From the NCBI RefSeq assembly GCF_001735715.1, contig NZ_CP017259.1, positions 617,501-681,500 on the forward strand: a stretch of DNA of 64,000 nt, in the 5' to 3' direction. The first letter of the stretch is position 1, and every line of letters starts with the position of its first letter. The position numbers were made by a program, and so were the translations under genes. Positions 10,184 through 18,319 of the stretch are shown in pieces. The notes below the pieces were generated by a model, which saw only the letters and a program-made list of their open reading frames with translations, was not told where the DNA came from and did no database searches. The DNA is from Formosa sp. Hel3_A1_48. GTDB taxonomy: Bacteria; Bacteroidota; Bacteroidia; Flavobacteriales; Flavobacteriaceae.

Positions 10184-11074
10184 TTAAGATTTAATTTTGT
10201 TGCTTTTTTGTTTAAAAATAGCGTTTAAAACAACAGTACTAATGATCAACGATGCACCTAAGTAAAAAGAAGTACTCATGGTCTCAGACTCTGGAAATAG
10301 AAATAGCGCAAGTAGAATTCCATAAATTGGTTCCAAATTATAGGTTAACACTAAGGTGTAAGGTGTGAGGTATTTCATAACGTGGACAGAAGCAATAAAG
10401 GCATAAGCCGTACAAATTGAAGCCAAAATAAATATGAACCCCAAATCTGAGAGCGAAAGATTAAAAAATTCTCTATCGAATCCATCTGACGTGAAAAATA
10501 AGCAAATAGAAATAAACACAACTCCGCTAATAAATTCATAAAAAGAAATGGTACTGGCATTGTGTTCTGCAACAAATTTTCCATTAAGAACAGCAAATAG
10601 CGTAGAGAATAAAGCAGATGATATCCCTAAAAGTATACCTAACAGGAACTTCAACTCGGTTTGCATAATAAGAAAAATTCCAAGCGTTACAATTAAACCA
10701 AAAAAGAGTTCATACTTAATGATTTTCCTTTTGTAAAAGATAGGTTCAATGAGTGAAGCAAAAAAAGCACCAGTAGAAAACATAGCTAAGGCTATGGATA
10801 TATTGGAGGCTTTTATGGATGCAAAAAAAGTAATCCAATGTAAAGCAATAATAATACCTGCTAAAGAAAATTGAACTAGGGCTTTTATTGATACTTTGAG
10901 GCTTATCTTTTTTATTTTGATGAAAAAAAACATCAGTAGACCTGCAATAACCATCCGATACCAAACAAGTGGTGTAGCATCAAGTGAAATTAATTCACCT
11001 AAAATTGCCGTAAATCCAGCAATAAAGACCAAAAAATGCAGGTGGATTTGATTCTTAAATTTATCGCTTAGCAT
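10184..11074 (-). CDS. EamA/DMT family transporter
   Basis: A 296-residue inner-membrane protein with about ten hydrophobic segments arranged as two repeats of five, as in the drug/metabolite transporter superfamily. Typical features are the first-half VWYRMVIAGLLMF segment and the second-half TPYTLVLTYNLEPIYGILLALF segment, where Glu and Pro sit in the re-entrant position. The substrate cannot be predicted. The start overlaps the end of the LptF/LptG gene by 14 nt, so the two are translated from one mRNA. It is the last gene of the tgt operon. Confidence 0.88.
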   Translation of the reverse strand: MLSDKFKNQIHLHFLVFIAGFTAILGELISLDATPLVWYRMVIAGLLMFFFIKIKKISLKVSIKALVQFSLAGIIIALHWITFFASIKASNISIALAMFSTGAFFASLIEPIFYKRKIIKYELFFGLIVTLGIFLIMQTELKFLLGILLGISSALFSTLFAVLNGKFVAEHNASTISFYEFISGVVFISICLFFTSDGFDREFFNLSLSDLGFIFILASICTAYAFIASVHVMKYLTPYTLVLTYNLEPIYGILLALFLFPESETMSTSFYLGASLIISTVVLNAIFKQKSNKIKS

Positions 11075-12134
11075 TGAACAAAAGATAGATTGCTAGTATA
11101 CCAAAAATAATATTTGGGAACCAAACAGCTACCAGAGGAGAAAAGTCTGACTGTTCAGCCATCACGCTGAAAACTTTATCAAAGAATACATAGGTCATAG
11201 CAATTACAATTCCAAAAGCCAAATTAACCCCCATACCACCTCTGCGCTTTATAGAAGATACAGCAACTGCAATAATAGTCAAAATAAAAACTGAAACAGG
11301 TAAACTCAATTTTTTGTATTGAACTACCCTGTACCTATTTATATTGGATGAACCCCGAGCTTCTTCTCGATCAATAAAATCGGACAACTCACTAGCAGTT
11401 AATGTTTCTGCTACATACATTGGCGGAGTTAGATCTTGAAGATCAAACCCCAAAAGAGTGTCTAAACGACGTTTAAATACTAATGAATCATCATCAATTC
11501 CTATTCGGCGTAAATTGTAGTTGGACAAACGGTATGTACTATCCTCTTCAATATAACGAATAGCATTGGCATGAATTTTATACTCTAATCTATTTCCGTC
11601 AAAATGTTCAAGAGTGAAATTGTTTCCACGCATCGATTTTGTGTCAAAATTACTTACATAGATATATTCATTTTCATTGATTTGTTGATAAATGTATTGT
11701 GTTTCTACAACCTTCTTATTCTTTAAGTACTTGTAAGTGAACTCATTAAACCCTTTACTGGCAACTGGAGCCCAATATAACCCCAAAAGAAGAGCCAAAA
11801 CAGCAATAATGGTTGCTCCAATGAAATAAGGTCTAAGAAATCTTGAAAAAGAAATACCAGAACTCAAAAAGGCAACTATTTCAGTATTGTTGGCTAATTT
11901 TGAGGTAAACCAAATTACCGATAAAAATAAAAATAAAGGAAAAAGTAGGTTTGCAAAATATATAGTAAAATCAACATAATAGGCAACTACTTCTTCAAAG
12001 GGGACTTTATTTTCAAGTATTCGATCAATTTTTTCTGCCAAATTAACAGTTATTCCTATAGGGATAAACAGCAACAACATTAAGAAAAATGTAAGCAAGT
12101 ATCGCTTCAGGATGTACCAATCGAAAATCTTCAT
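11061..12134 (-). CDS. LptF/LptG family permease (lipopolysaccharide export)
   Basis: A 357-residue protein of the YjgP/YjgQ family. These form the membrane part of the LptB2FG ABC exporter, which extracts LPS from the inner membrane. Three membrane segments lie before residue 120, a periplasmic beta-jellyroll domain covers about 120-270, and three more segments follow (SVFILTIIAVAVSS, GGMGVNLAFGIVIAMTYVFF and the C-terminus). The start MKIFDWYILKRYLLTFF is family-typical. Whether it is LptF or LptG cannot be settled from sequence alone; LptG is my guess. It lies 3 nt after tgt and overlaps the EamA gene. Confidence 0.9.
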   Translation of the reverse strand: MKIFDWYILKRYLLTFFLMLLLFIPIGITVNLAEKIDRILENKVPFEEVVAYYVDFTIYFANLLFPLFLFLSVIWFTSKLANNTEIVAFLSSGISFSRFLRPYFIGATIIAVLALLLGLYWAPVASKGFNEFTYKYLKNKKVVETQYIYQQINENEYIYVSNFDTKSMRGNNFTLEHFDGNRLEYKIHANAIRYIEEDSTYRLSNYNLRRIGIDDDSLVFKRRLDTLLGFDLQDLTPPMYVAETLTASELSDFIDREEARGSSNINRYRVVQYKKLSLPVSVFILTIIAVAVSSIKRRGGMGVNLAFGIVIAMTYVFFDKVFSVMAEQSDFSPLVAVWFPNIIFGILAIYLLFNAKR

Positions 12135-12137
12135 AAA

Positions 12138-13268
12138 CTACAAACGCTTATCCATTTGGGCTACCATTTTGGTTTTCCAAGTATCAAAATCTCCAGCTAA
12201 AATACGCTTTCTAGCCTCACGAACCAACCACAAATAAAATCCTAGATTATGAATTGTGGCAATTTGTTTGCCTAGCAATTCATTTACACTAAAGAGGTGT
12301 TTTAAATATGCTTTAGAATATTCAGTATCAACCCATGTGATGCCCATTTCATCAATCGGAGAAAAATCGTCAGCCCATTTCCTGTTTTTGATATTTATGG
12401 TACCGTGTGCAGTAAATAACATCCCATTGCGGGCATTCCTAGTCGGCATAACACAATCAAACATATCAATACCCAAAGCAATATTTTCTAGGATGTTTAT
12501 TGGTGTACCCACTCCCATAAGGTAACGGGGCTTGTCTTCTGGTAAAACAGCGCAAACAACATCTGTCATGGCGTACATTTCTTCAGCTGGCTCACCAACC
12601 GATAATCCGCCAATGGCATTACCAACAGCATCTGCATTAGCAATATACTCTGCAGATTGTTTTCGTAGATCTTTATAAGTGCTTCCTTGAACAATCGGAA
12701 AGAACGCTTGACTGTATCCATATTTAAAAGGCAGATTATCAAGATGGTTTATACAACGGTCTAACCATCTGTGGGTCATGTGCATTGATCGTTTGGCATA
12801 GTTATAGTCGCATGGATAAGGAGTACATTCGTCAAAAGCCATAATTATATCAGCACCGATACTGCGCTGAATTTCCATAACATTTTCTGGAGTAAAGACA
12901 TGGTAACTACCATCAATATGACTTCTAAATTTTACACCTTCCTCTTTAATCTTTCTGTTTGCAGACAACGAATAAACCTGATAACCTCCTGAATCAGTAA
13001 GAATGTTACGATCCCAATTCATAAACTTATGTAAACCGCCTGCTTTTTCTAAAATCTCAATTTGAGGCCTCAAGTATAGGTGGTATGTATTACCCAAAAT
13101 AACATCTGGATTAATGTCGTTTTTTAGCTCTCTTTGGTGCACTCCTTTTACTGTGCCTACCGTGCCAACTGGCATAAAAATTGGGGTTTCAATAACCCCG
13201 TGATCCGTTGTAAGTGTAGCAGCTCTTGCCTTTGTGTTTTTATCCTTTTTTAATAAATCAAATTTCAA
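12138..13268 (-). CDS. tgt: queuine tRNA-ribosyltransferase (lacks the usual zinc cysteines)
   Basis: This enzyme swaps guanine 34 of tRNAs for Asp, Asn, His and Tyr for preQ1, a step to queuosine. It is 376 residues. The catalytic aspartates are present in TDSGGYQVYSL and FDCVMPTRNARNG, and the GGLSVGE block is present. In E. coli the C-terminal zinc is held by three Cys in CDCYTC and a His in TIHNL. Here TIHNL is kept, but the aligned Cys positions are Gly, Thr and Asp (around residues 316-322: MGITWVDTEYSKAYL). The fold must be stable without that zinc or use other ligands. First gene of a tgt-lptF/G-EamA operon. Confidence 0.96.
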   Translation of the reverse strand: MKFDLLKKDKNTKARAATLTTDHGVIETPIFMPVGTVGTVKGVHQRELKNDINPDVILGNTYHLYLRPQIEILEKAGGLHKFMNWDRNILTDSGGYQVYSLSANRKIKEEGVKFRSHIDGSYHVFTPENVMEIQRSIGADIIMAFDECTPYPCDYNYAKRSMHMTHRWLDRCINHLDNLPFKYGYSQAFFPIVQGSTYKDLRKQSAEYIANADAVGNAIGGLSVGEPAEEMYAMTDVVCAVLPEDKPRYLMGVGTPINILENIALGIDMFDCVMPTRNARNGMLFTAHGTINIKNRKWADDFSPIDEMGITWVDTEYSKAYLKHLFSVNELLGKQIATIHNLGFYLWLVREARKRILAGDFDTWKTKMVAQMDKRL

Positions 13269-13366
13269 GTTTCAAAAATTGAATGGATTATTATTTATTT
13301 ATTCAGAGTAAGTAATTCATCAATAAATAGGCTTTTGGCCCGTAAAACCAATAGACTTTTAAAGCT

Positions 13367-13395
13367 CAAATATACAAATATATGGCGAAGCCAAA
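13367..13395 (-). promoter_or_regulatory. tgt operon promoter
   Basis: On the minus strand TTTG (13395-13392) precedes TATATTTG at 13374-13367 by 17 nt. A second TATATTTG copy lies at 13382-13375, directly adjoining the first. The spacing is slightly short of the 19-21 nt ideal. The start would be near 13360, about 90 nt before tgt. It lies back to back with the transketolase promoter. Confidence 0.6.
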
Positions 13396-13457
13396 ACAGG
13401 AAATTAGATGTTTAATAAGTTGTTAGTTATTTGTCACAAATAATAAGGAAAAGTGCA

Positions 13458-13486
13458 TTGCCAAATAAAAATTAAATTTAAATTTG
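13458..13486 (+). promoter_or_regulatory. transketolase operon promoter
   Basis: TTG (13458-13460), an 18-nt spacer and TAAATTTG (13479-13486) match the Bacteroidota consensus. The start near 13493 lies 20 nt before the ATG at 13513. The upstream GTG at 13453 lies inside this promoter, so it is not the start codon. Confidence 0.75.
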
Positions 13487-13512
13487 GTCTAACTAATTTT
13501 AAGAAACCAAAT

Positions 13513-14355
13513 ATGTCAATCACACAGCTAAATGAGCTTACAACACAAGTCCGGCGCGACATTTTACGGATGGTCCATAAAGTCAATTCTGGCCACCCTG
13601 GAGGCTCTCTAGGATGTGCAGAATTTCTTGTTGCTCTATACAAGGAAATCATGGATAGAAAAGAAGGCTTTCACATGGACGGTCATGATGAAGATTTATT
13701 CTTTCTATCAAACGGACATATTTCTCCGGTAATTTACAGTGTACTTGCACGCAGTGGTTATTTTCCAATTGAAGAATTAAATACATTCAGACTTCTAGAT
13801 TCAAGACTTCAAGGCCACCCTACAACACACGAGGGATTGCCTGGGATACGAATTGCATCGGGTTCACTGGGGCAAGGAATGTCTGTAGCAATTGGAGCTG
13901 CACAGGCCAAAAAACTAAACAATGATCCTCATTTAGTTTACACTCTTCATGGTGACGGAGAGCTTCAAGAAGGTCAAAATTGGGAAGCGATCATGTACGC
14001 CTCAGCGAAAAAAATTGATAACATTATTGCAACTGTTGACTTGAATGGAAAACAAATTGATGGAGCAACTGACGATGTTTTAAATATGGGGAGTTTAAAG
14101 GCTAAATTTGAAGCTTTTGATTGGACTGTTGTGGAAATTAAAGATGGAAATAATTTAGAAGCTATATTGAAAGGAATGGCTAATGCAAAATCGGAAACTG
14201 GTAAAGGCAAACCCGTATGTGTGCTTTTAGAAACTATGATGGGGAATGGTGTAGACTTTATGATGCACACCCACGCATGGCACGGAAAAGCTCCAAACGA
14301 CGAACAACTGGCTTCTGCCCTTGAGCAAAATCCCGAAACACTAGGCGATTATTAA
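13513..14355 (+). CDS. transketolase, N-terminal subunit
   Basis: The thiamine-diphosphate-binding half of a split transketolase, 280 residues. It starts MSITQLNELTTQVRRDILRM. The HSGHPGGSLG-type motif (NSGHPGGSLG) and the ThDP/magnesium motif GDGELQEGQ...TVDLNG are present. Together with the C-terminal partner 18 nt downstream it would transfer two-carbon units in the pentose phosphate pathway. Split transketolases of this size pair are standard in Bacteroidota and archaea. The ATG at 13513 is favoured over the GTG at 13453 because of the promoter position. Confidence 0.95.
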   Translation: MSITQLNELTTQVRRDILRMVHKVNSGHPGGSLGCAEFLVALYKEIMDRKEGFHMDGHDEDLFFLSNGHISPVIYSVLARSGYFPIEELNTFRLLDSRLQGHPTTHEGLPGIRIASGSLGQGMSVAIGAAQAKKLNNDPHLVYTLHGDGELQEGQNWEAIMYASAKKIDNIIATVDLNGKQIDGATDDVLNMGSLKAKFEAFDWTVVEIKDGNNLEAILKGMANAKSETGKGKPVCVLLETMMGNGVDFMMHTHAWHGKAPNDEQLASALEQNPETLGDY

Positions 14356-14373
14356 TATTCAAAACCAACAACA

Positions 14374-15327
14374 ATGAAAACATACTCATACACAGAAAAA
14401 AAAGATACAAGAAGTGGTTTTGGAGCTGGTCTAGCCGAGCTTGGTAGAACTAACCCAAATGTGGTTGCACTTTGTGCAGACCTGATAGGATCGCTCAAAA
14501 TGGATGCTTTTAAAAATGAAAACCCTGACCGCTTTTTCCAAGTTGGAATAGCAGAAGCAAATATGATAGGTATTGCTGCAGGACTCACAATTGGAGGCAA
14601 AATTCCATTTACAGGAACATTTGCAAATTTTTCGACAGGTCGCGTTTACGATCAAATACGTCAATCAATCGCGTACTCTGGTAAAAATGTTAAAATTTGT
14701 GCTTCACACGCAGGCTTAACTTTAGGAGAAGATGGTGCAACACACCAAATTCTAGAAGATATAGGATTAATGAAAATGCTTCCAGGAATGGTGGTCATAA
14801 ATCCATGTGATTACAACCAAACTAAGGCAGCAACTATAGCAATAGCCGAATACAATGGTCCAGTGTACCTAAGGTTTGGTCGCCCCTCTGTGCCAATTTT
14901 TACAGCTGAAGATCAAGTTTTTGAAATAGGAAAAGCCGTGCATTTACAAGAAGGTACAGATGTGACTATAGTCGCCACTGGACATCTTGTTTGGGAAGCA
15001 CTTGAAGCTGCCAAAGAATTAAATGAAAAAGGGATTTCTGCTGATGTTCTCAACTACCACACCATCAAACCACTAGATGAGAAAGCACTTTTAGCATCTG
15101 TAGCTAAAACGGGATGCATTGTGACTGCCGAAGAACACAATCACTTGGGCGGGTTAGGTGAAAGTATTGCGCGTGTACTTGCACTCAACGCACCTACTCC
15201 TCAAGAATTTGTAGCTACCAACGACACCTTTGGTGAATCGGGAACACCTGCACAATTGATGAAAAAGTATGGTTTAGATTCATCTACAATTGTAGAAAAA
15301 GCAAAAAAAGTAATGGCAAGAAAGTAA
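14374..15327 (+). CDS. transketolase, C-terminal subunit
   Basis: The 317-residue pyrimidine-binding and C-terminal half of the split transketolase. It has the [18 protein letters not shown] motif with the conserved Glu that activates thiamine diphosphate, the [20 protein letters not shown] block, [14 protein letters not shown], and a C-terminal transketolase_C domain from about residue 185. The architecture also resembles the C-terminal part of DXP synthase. It is coupled to the N-subunit gene and followed by a terminator. Confidence 0.95.
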   Translation: MKTYSYTEKKDTRSGFGAGLAELGRTNPNVVALCADLIGSLKMDAFKNENPDRFFQVGIAEANMIGIAAGLTIGGKIPFTGTFANFSTGRVYDQIRQSIAYSGKNVKICASHAGLTLGEDGATHQILEDIGLMKMLPGMVVINPCDYNQTKAATIAIAEYNGPVYLRFGRPSVPIFTAEDQVFEIGKAVHLQEGTDVTIVATGHLVWEALEAAKELNEKGISADVLNYHTIKPLDEKALLASVAKTGCIVTAEEHNHLGGLGESIARVLALNAPTPQEFVATNDTFGESGTPAQLMKKYGLDSSTIVEKAKKVMARK

Positions 15328-15341
15328 AAAAATAGTGGCAC

Positions 15342-15369
15342 AAAAAAACCCGCTGTTGCGGGTTTTTTT
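15342..15369 (+). terminator. Rho-independent terminator, probably bidirectional
   Basis: AAAACCCGC and GCGGGTTTT flank a short TGTT loop, with A and T runs on both sides (15342-15369). It ends the transketolase operon and, read from the other strand, the FKBP lipoprotein gene at 15390. Confidence 0.92.
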
Positions 15370-15389
15370 GTGTTTTATGTTTAAAGATA

Positions 15390-16409
15390 CTAATTTAAAG
15401 TTGCTGCATCGTTTGGATCTAAATAATTTGGAATACCATTACCATTTGTATCTTCTAATGTAATTAGTTTTACAGAAAAGCTACCGTTATCGTCCTGATC
15501 AATAGCAGAAAAAATTTGATTAGAAGCTAGAGGTTCTTCTGCTAGCATTTGAGCTAGTAAACCTGCGCGAGAAGCTCCTGTTAGGGTAATATATGTGATC
15601 TCTCTGTATGTTTTATATCCATCACCGTCATCATCATTATCAGCGAAGTTACTGAATGAATCACTGTCCGTGTTATCATTAAAAATATCCCTATCCTCAT
15701 CATCATCCTCCAAATAGCTTGGAATAAAATCATTGTCGTGATCCATAACTTTGTGCTGATATAATTCAAATTTAAAGATAAGACATGAATAGGAAGGAAT
15801 TCCTGAGACTGCATTATTAAAGTATGCAAGACCTGAAGGCAAAAACATAAGTCCAATCCCGTAATTCTCAAAAGTTACAGTTCCATCATTGTTAGTTGCA
15901 AATGCACTAGCAGTATTAAACTGTGGCAACACTTTATTCCAACCAGTTATGGTATAAACTAGATCTAAGTCTGTAGGGCTTACTGAACGATCAAATTCAT
16001 TACCATCAATTGTTGTCCCAATATAGTTCACACGAACTTGATCTGTAAAATGGGGTGATTCACCAAGTCCTTGTTCGATATTTAAAATGTAATATTCATA
16101 AGAAACATCGTTGTAAATTGTTGTTTTTTGCACAACAGCATTGGACAACATTGTTGTGTTTGGTGGTTGTAAGTCACCTTCTTCTAATTTGGAAATAACA
16201 ATATTTTCTAAAGTAGGATAAGTAGTCAATGCATTCAATTCCCCTGAGTTGTAATAATGAGTGTTAAAATAATTTTGAAGTGTATCCAAATCACTCGCTT
16301 GCTGTTCAGCTCTATCCCTTGGAGGGATTGATGTTGTTTCATTTTCGTCTTCATTACAGTTGAAAACAAAAAGAGAAAAAATAAATAGGAAAAGAAAATT
16401 GTTTCTCAT
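15390..16409 (-). CDS. FKBP-type peptidyl-prolyl isomerase-like lipoprotein with Asp-rich tail
   Basis: A 339-residue exported lipoprotein. A signal peptide ends in the lipobox FVFNC, giving lipidated Cys18. The middle (about 100-230) looks like a divergent FKBP domain: VRVNYIGTTIDGNEFDRS and later FLPSGLAYFN are the usual FKBP core phrases. After residue 230 a chain of acidic repeats (DHDNDFIPSYLEDDDEDRD, NDNTDSDSFSNF, NDDDGDGYKTY, DTNGNGIPNYLDPND) resembles thrombospondin type 3 or EF-like calcium loops. It is probably anchored to the outer membrane. FKBP lipoproteins such as GldI help type IX/gliding machinery in this phylum, but this one has no gliding gene beside it. Role unknown. Confidence 0.85.
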   Translation of the reverse strand: MRNNFLFLFIFSLFVFNCNEDENETTSIPPRDRAEQQASDLDTLQNYFNTHYYNSGELNALTTYPTLENIVISKLEEGDLQPPNTTMLSNAVVQKTTIYNDVSYEYYILNIEQGLGESPHFTDQVRVNYIGTTIDGNEFDRSVSPTDLDLVYTITGWNKVLPQFNTASAFATNNDGTVTFENYGIGLMFLPSGLAYFNNAVSGIPSYSCLIFKFELYQHKVMDHDNDFIPSYLEDDDEDRDIFNDNTDSDSFSNFADNDDDGDGYKTYREITYITLTGASRAGLLAQMLAEEPLASNQIFSAIDQDDNGSFSVKLITLEDTNGNGIPNYLDPNDAATLN

Positions 16410-16484
16410 AATAACATTTTAGGAGCTGCAAGATACAATATTATGCTATTTTTGTGTAAAAGAAAATAGAGTTTTAAAAAAAAT

Positions 16485-16859
16485 ATGAGAATTGATAAGT
16501 TTTTGTGGTGTTTGCGTTATTTCAAAACAAGAACAATAGCTTCTAACGCAACAAAAAAAGGACAGGTTCGAGTTAATGAATCTATAGTCAAACCAAGTAG
16601 AGAAGTTTACCCTACTGATGAAATTAACGTTCGTATTAATCAGGTGAATTATCGAATGACTGTTCTTGACTTGCCAAAAAGTCGTGTTGGCGCAAAATTA
16701 GTAGACCAGTACAGGCAAGACACTACGCCAAAGTCTGAATTTGAAGCAAAAGAGCTTTTAAAACTCGCTAAAGAGCACTACCGTAAAAAAGGAGAAGGAC
16801 GACCAACAAAAAAAGACCGTAGAGACATTGAAGGCTACTTAGATTTTGACAAAAATTAA
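16485..16859 (+). CDS. S4-domain RNA-binding protein (Hsp15-like)
   Basis: A 124-residue basic protein with an N-terminal S4 RNA-binding domain (MRIDKFLWCLRYFKTRTIA...GQVRVNESIVKPSREV) and a Lys/Arg-rich tail. In E. coli Hsp15 recycles stalled 50S subunits that carry nascent chains; that role is presumed, not shown. A TATTTTTG -7-like element at 16447-16454 lies about 31 nt upstream of the ATG, without a clear -33 element. Confidence 0.92.
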   Translation: MRIDKFLWCLRYFKTRTIASNATKKGQVRVNESIVKPSREVYPTDEINVRINQVNYRMTVLDLPKSRVGAKLVDQYRQDTTPKSEFEAKELLKLAKEHYRKKGEGRPTKKDRRDIEGYLDFDKN

Positions 16860-16906
16860 GCAGTTAAGTTTAAATGTCTTTTTTATATTTGAAAAAAAAG
16901 AATTGT

Positions 16907-17410
16907 ATGGCATTGACACAAAATTGCATTCTAAACAATAGAGAAATAAATCATAAAATTAGACGTATTGCGTATCAAATATATGAGACTAATGTTAATC
17001 AAAAAGAAGTAATTCTGGCAGGAATTCAGTCCAATGGTTATGTTTTAGCTGAAAAAATAAAAAAACAGCTTGAGGATATCTCTGAAATTAAAGTCCTATT
17101 GTGTGCCGTTAAAATCAACAAAAAAAAACCAACAGAGCAAATCAGTACTTCGATAGCAGCTGAAGACTATGCTGGTAAATCTTTGATTCTCATCGATGAT
17201 GTTTTACATTCTGGCACTACGCTTATCTATGGCGTTAAACATTTTTTAGATAGCCCACTTGCACAATTTAAAACTGCAGTTCTTGTAAACAGAAACCATA
17301 AAAAATACCCTGTCAAGGCCGACTTCAAAGGAATCTCACTATCCACTTCCCTCAATGAGCATATTGATGTTATTTTTGAAAAAGACAACTCAAAAGTTGT
17401 ACTCATCTAA
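16907..17410 (+). CDS. phosphoribosyltransferase
   Basis: A 167-residue type I phosphoribosyltransferase with the PRPP-binding motif LILIDDVLHSGTT near residue 98. Size and motif resemble PyrR or hypoxanthine/uracil PRTs, but the substrate cannot be fixed. The ATG at 16907 is chosen because a TATATTTG -7 element at 16884-16891 ends only 15 nt upstream, which excludes the ATG at 16874. Its last 21 nt overlap the end of aroK on the opposite strand. Confidence 0.85.
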   Translation: MALTQNCILNNREINHKIRRIAYQIYETNVNQKEVILAGIQSNGYVLAEKIKKQLEDISEIKVLLCAVKINKKKPTEQISTSIAAEDYAGKSLILIDDVLHSGTTLIYGVKHFLDSPLAQFKTAVLVNRNHKKYPVKADFKGISLSTSLNEHIDVIFEKDNSKVVLI

Positions 17411-17920
17411 ATCATTAGCAATCTCTGCTACAATTTGATCAACGCTTTGATCGTCGGCTGAAATACTTAGCTTTGCTTGGTTGTAAAAGTTTGAACGCTC
17501 AAACAAATGTTTAGCTATAAACTCAGATAAGTCAGCGTCATTAACATTTGCAATGAGAGGACGCTTAGATTTTTCTAAGATTAAACGATTGGTTAAATTT
17601 TTTACTGACAGTTTTAGATATACAGTATTCACATTCGGATGTTGGTTTAGAAACTGCATGGTATTACCATAGCAAGGGGTACCACCCCCTAGACTAAGCA
17701 CTAAATCAACGTAAATCCTACAAATATTTTGTACAGCTTTGGCTTCAATTTTTCTAAATTCAACATGACCCTTAGTTTGAAATAAATCGGTTACAGATTG
17801 TTTTTCTTGTTTTTCAATAAAATCATCCAAATCCAAAAAAGTACAAGCAAGTGTTGTTGCAAGCTCCTTACCCACAGTCGATTTACCTGAACCCATATAA
17901 CCTAACAACGCAACTATCAT
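17390..17920 (-). CDS. aroK: shikimate kinase
   Basis: Phosphorylates shikimate with ATP in the aromatic amino acid pathway. The 176-residue protein has Walker A GYMGSGKST, the shikimate-binding residues in DLDDFIE and FRKIEAKAV, the GGGTPCY Walker B region and the RPLI lid. It supplies chorismate precursors for the trp operon encoded further along the window. It overlaps the convergent phosphoribosyltransferase gene by 21 nt. Confidence 0.97.
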   Translation of the reverse strand: MIVALLGYMGSGKSTVGKELATTLACTFLDLDDFIEKQEKQSVTDLFQTKGHVEFRKIEAKAVQNICRIYVDLVLSLGGGTPCYGNTMQFLNQHPNVNTVYLKLSVKNLTNRLILEKSKRPLIANVNDADLSEFIAKHLFERSNFYNQAKLSISADDQSVDQIVAEIANDLDEYNF

Positions 17921-17994
17921 AGTAATGACTTTTTAAAACGAAACACACAAAAGGTGATAACACAAAAAAACGAAAAAATATTGAGAAAAAAAGA

Positions 17995-18024
17995 TTGTAT
18001 TATTAATTAAACCCATTATCTTTG
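17995..18024 (+). promoter_or_regulatory. tRNA-Lys promoter
   Basis: TTG (17995-17997), a 19-nt spacer and TATCTTTG (18017-18024) form an ideal Bacteroidota promoter. The start near 18031 leaves an 18-nt 5' leader before the tRNA-Lys at 18049. Confidence 0.85.
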
Positions 18025-18048
18025 CAGCCGCATAAAGCAAGTCCAACC

Positions 18049-18121
18049 GACTTGGTAGCTCAGTTGGTAGAGCATCTCCCTTTTAAGGAGAGGGTCCTGG
18101 GTTCGAGCCCCAGCCAAGTCA
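18049..18121 (+). tRNA. tRNA-Lys (anticodon TTT)
   Basis: A 73-nt tRNA: acceptor arms GACTTGG and CCAAGTC with discriminator A, anticodon loop CTTTTAA carrying TTT, and T arm GGTTCGAGCC. A CCA tail is not encoded. It is followed by its own hairpin terminator. Confidence 0.98.
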
Positions 18122-18122
18122 C

Positions 18123-18153
18123 AAAAAGTTAAGCAATGTCTTAACTTTTTTTT
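18123..18153 (+). terminator. terminator between tRNA-Lys and tRNA-Leu
   Basis: AAAAAGTTAAG (18123-18131 region) pairs with CTTAACTTTTT after a 6-nt loop, followed by more Ts. It sits directly after tRNA-Lys, so tRNA-Leu, only 14 nt further on, would depend on readthrough or on a promoter of its own that I cannot see. Confidence 0.75.
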
Positions 18154-18166
18154 CTACAAAGTTTTT

Positions 18167-18251
18167 GCGCACGTGGCGGAATTGGTAGACGCGCTAGCTT
18201 GAGGGGCTAGTGGGAATTATTCCCGTGGAAGTTCGAGTCTTCTCGTGCGCA
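18167..18251 (+). tRNA. tRNA-Leu (anticodon GAG)
   Basis: An 85-nt class II tRNA with long variable arm. Acceptor arms GCGCACG and CGTGCGC pair fully. The anticodon loop TTGAGGG sits between CTAGC and GCTAG, giving GAG. The variable arm GGGAATTATTCCC folds on itself, and the T arm is GTTCGAGTC. Confidence 0.98.
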
Positions 18252-18319
18252 CTTATTTTTCAAACATTTCTTTTATCATTTTTTTTTATTAGTTTAGTAG
18301 ACCCTAAATCTAAATAATA

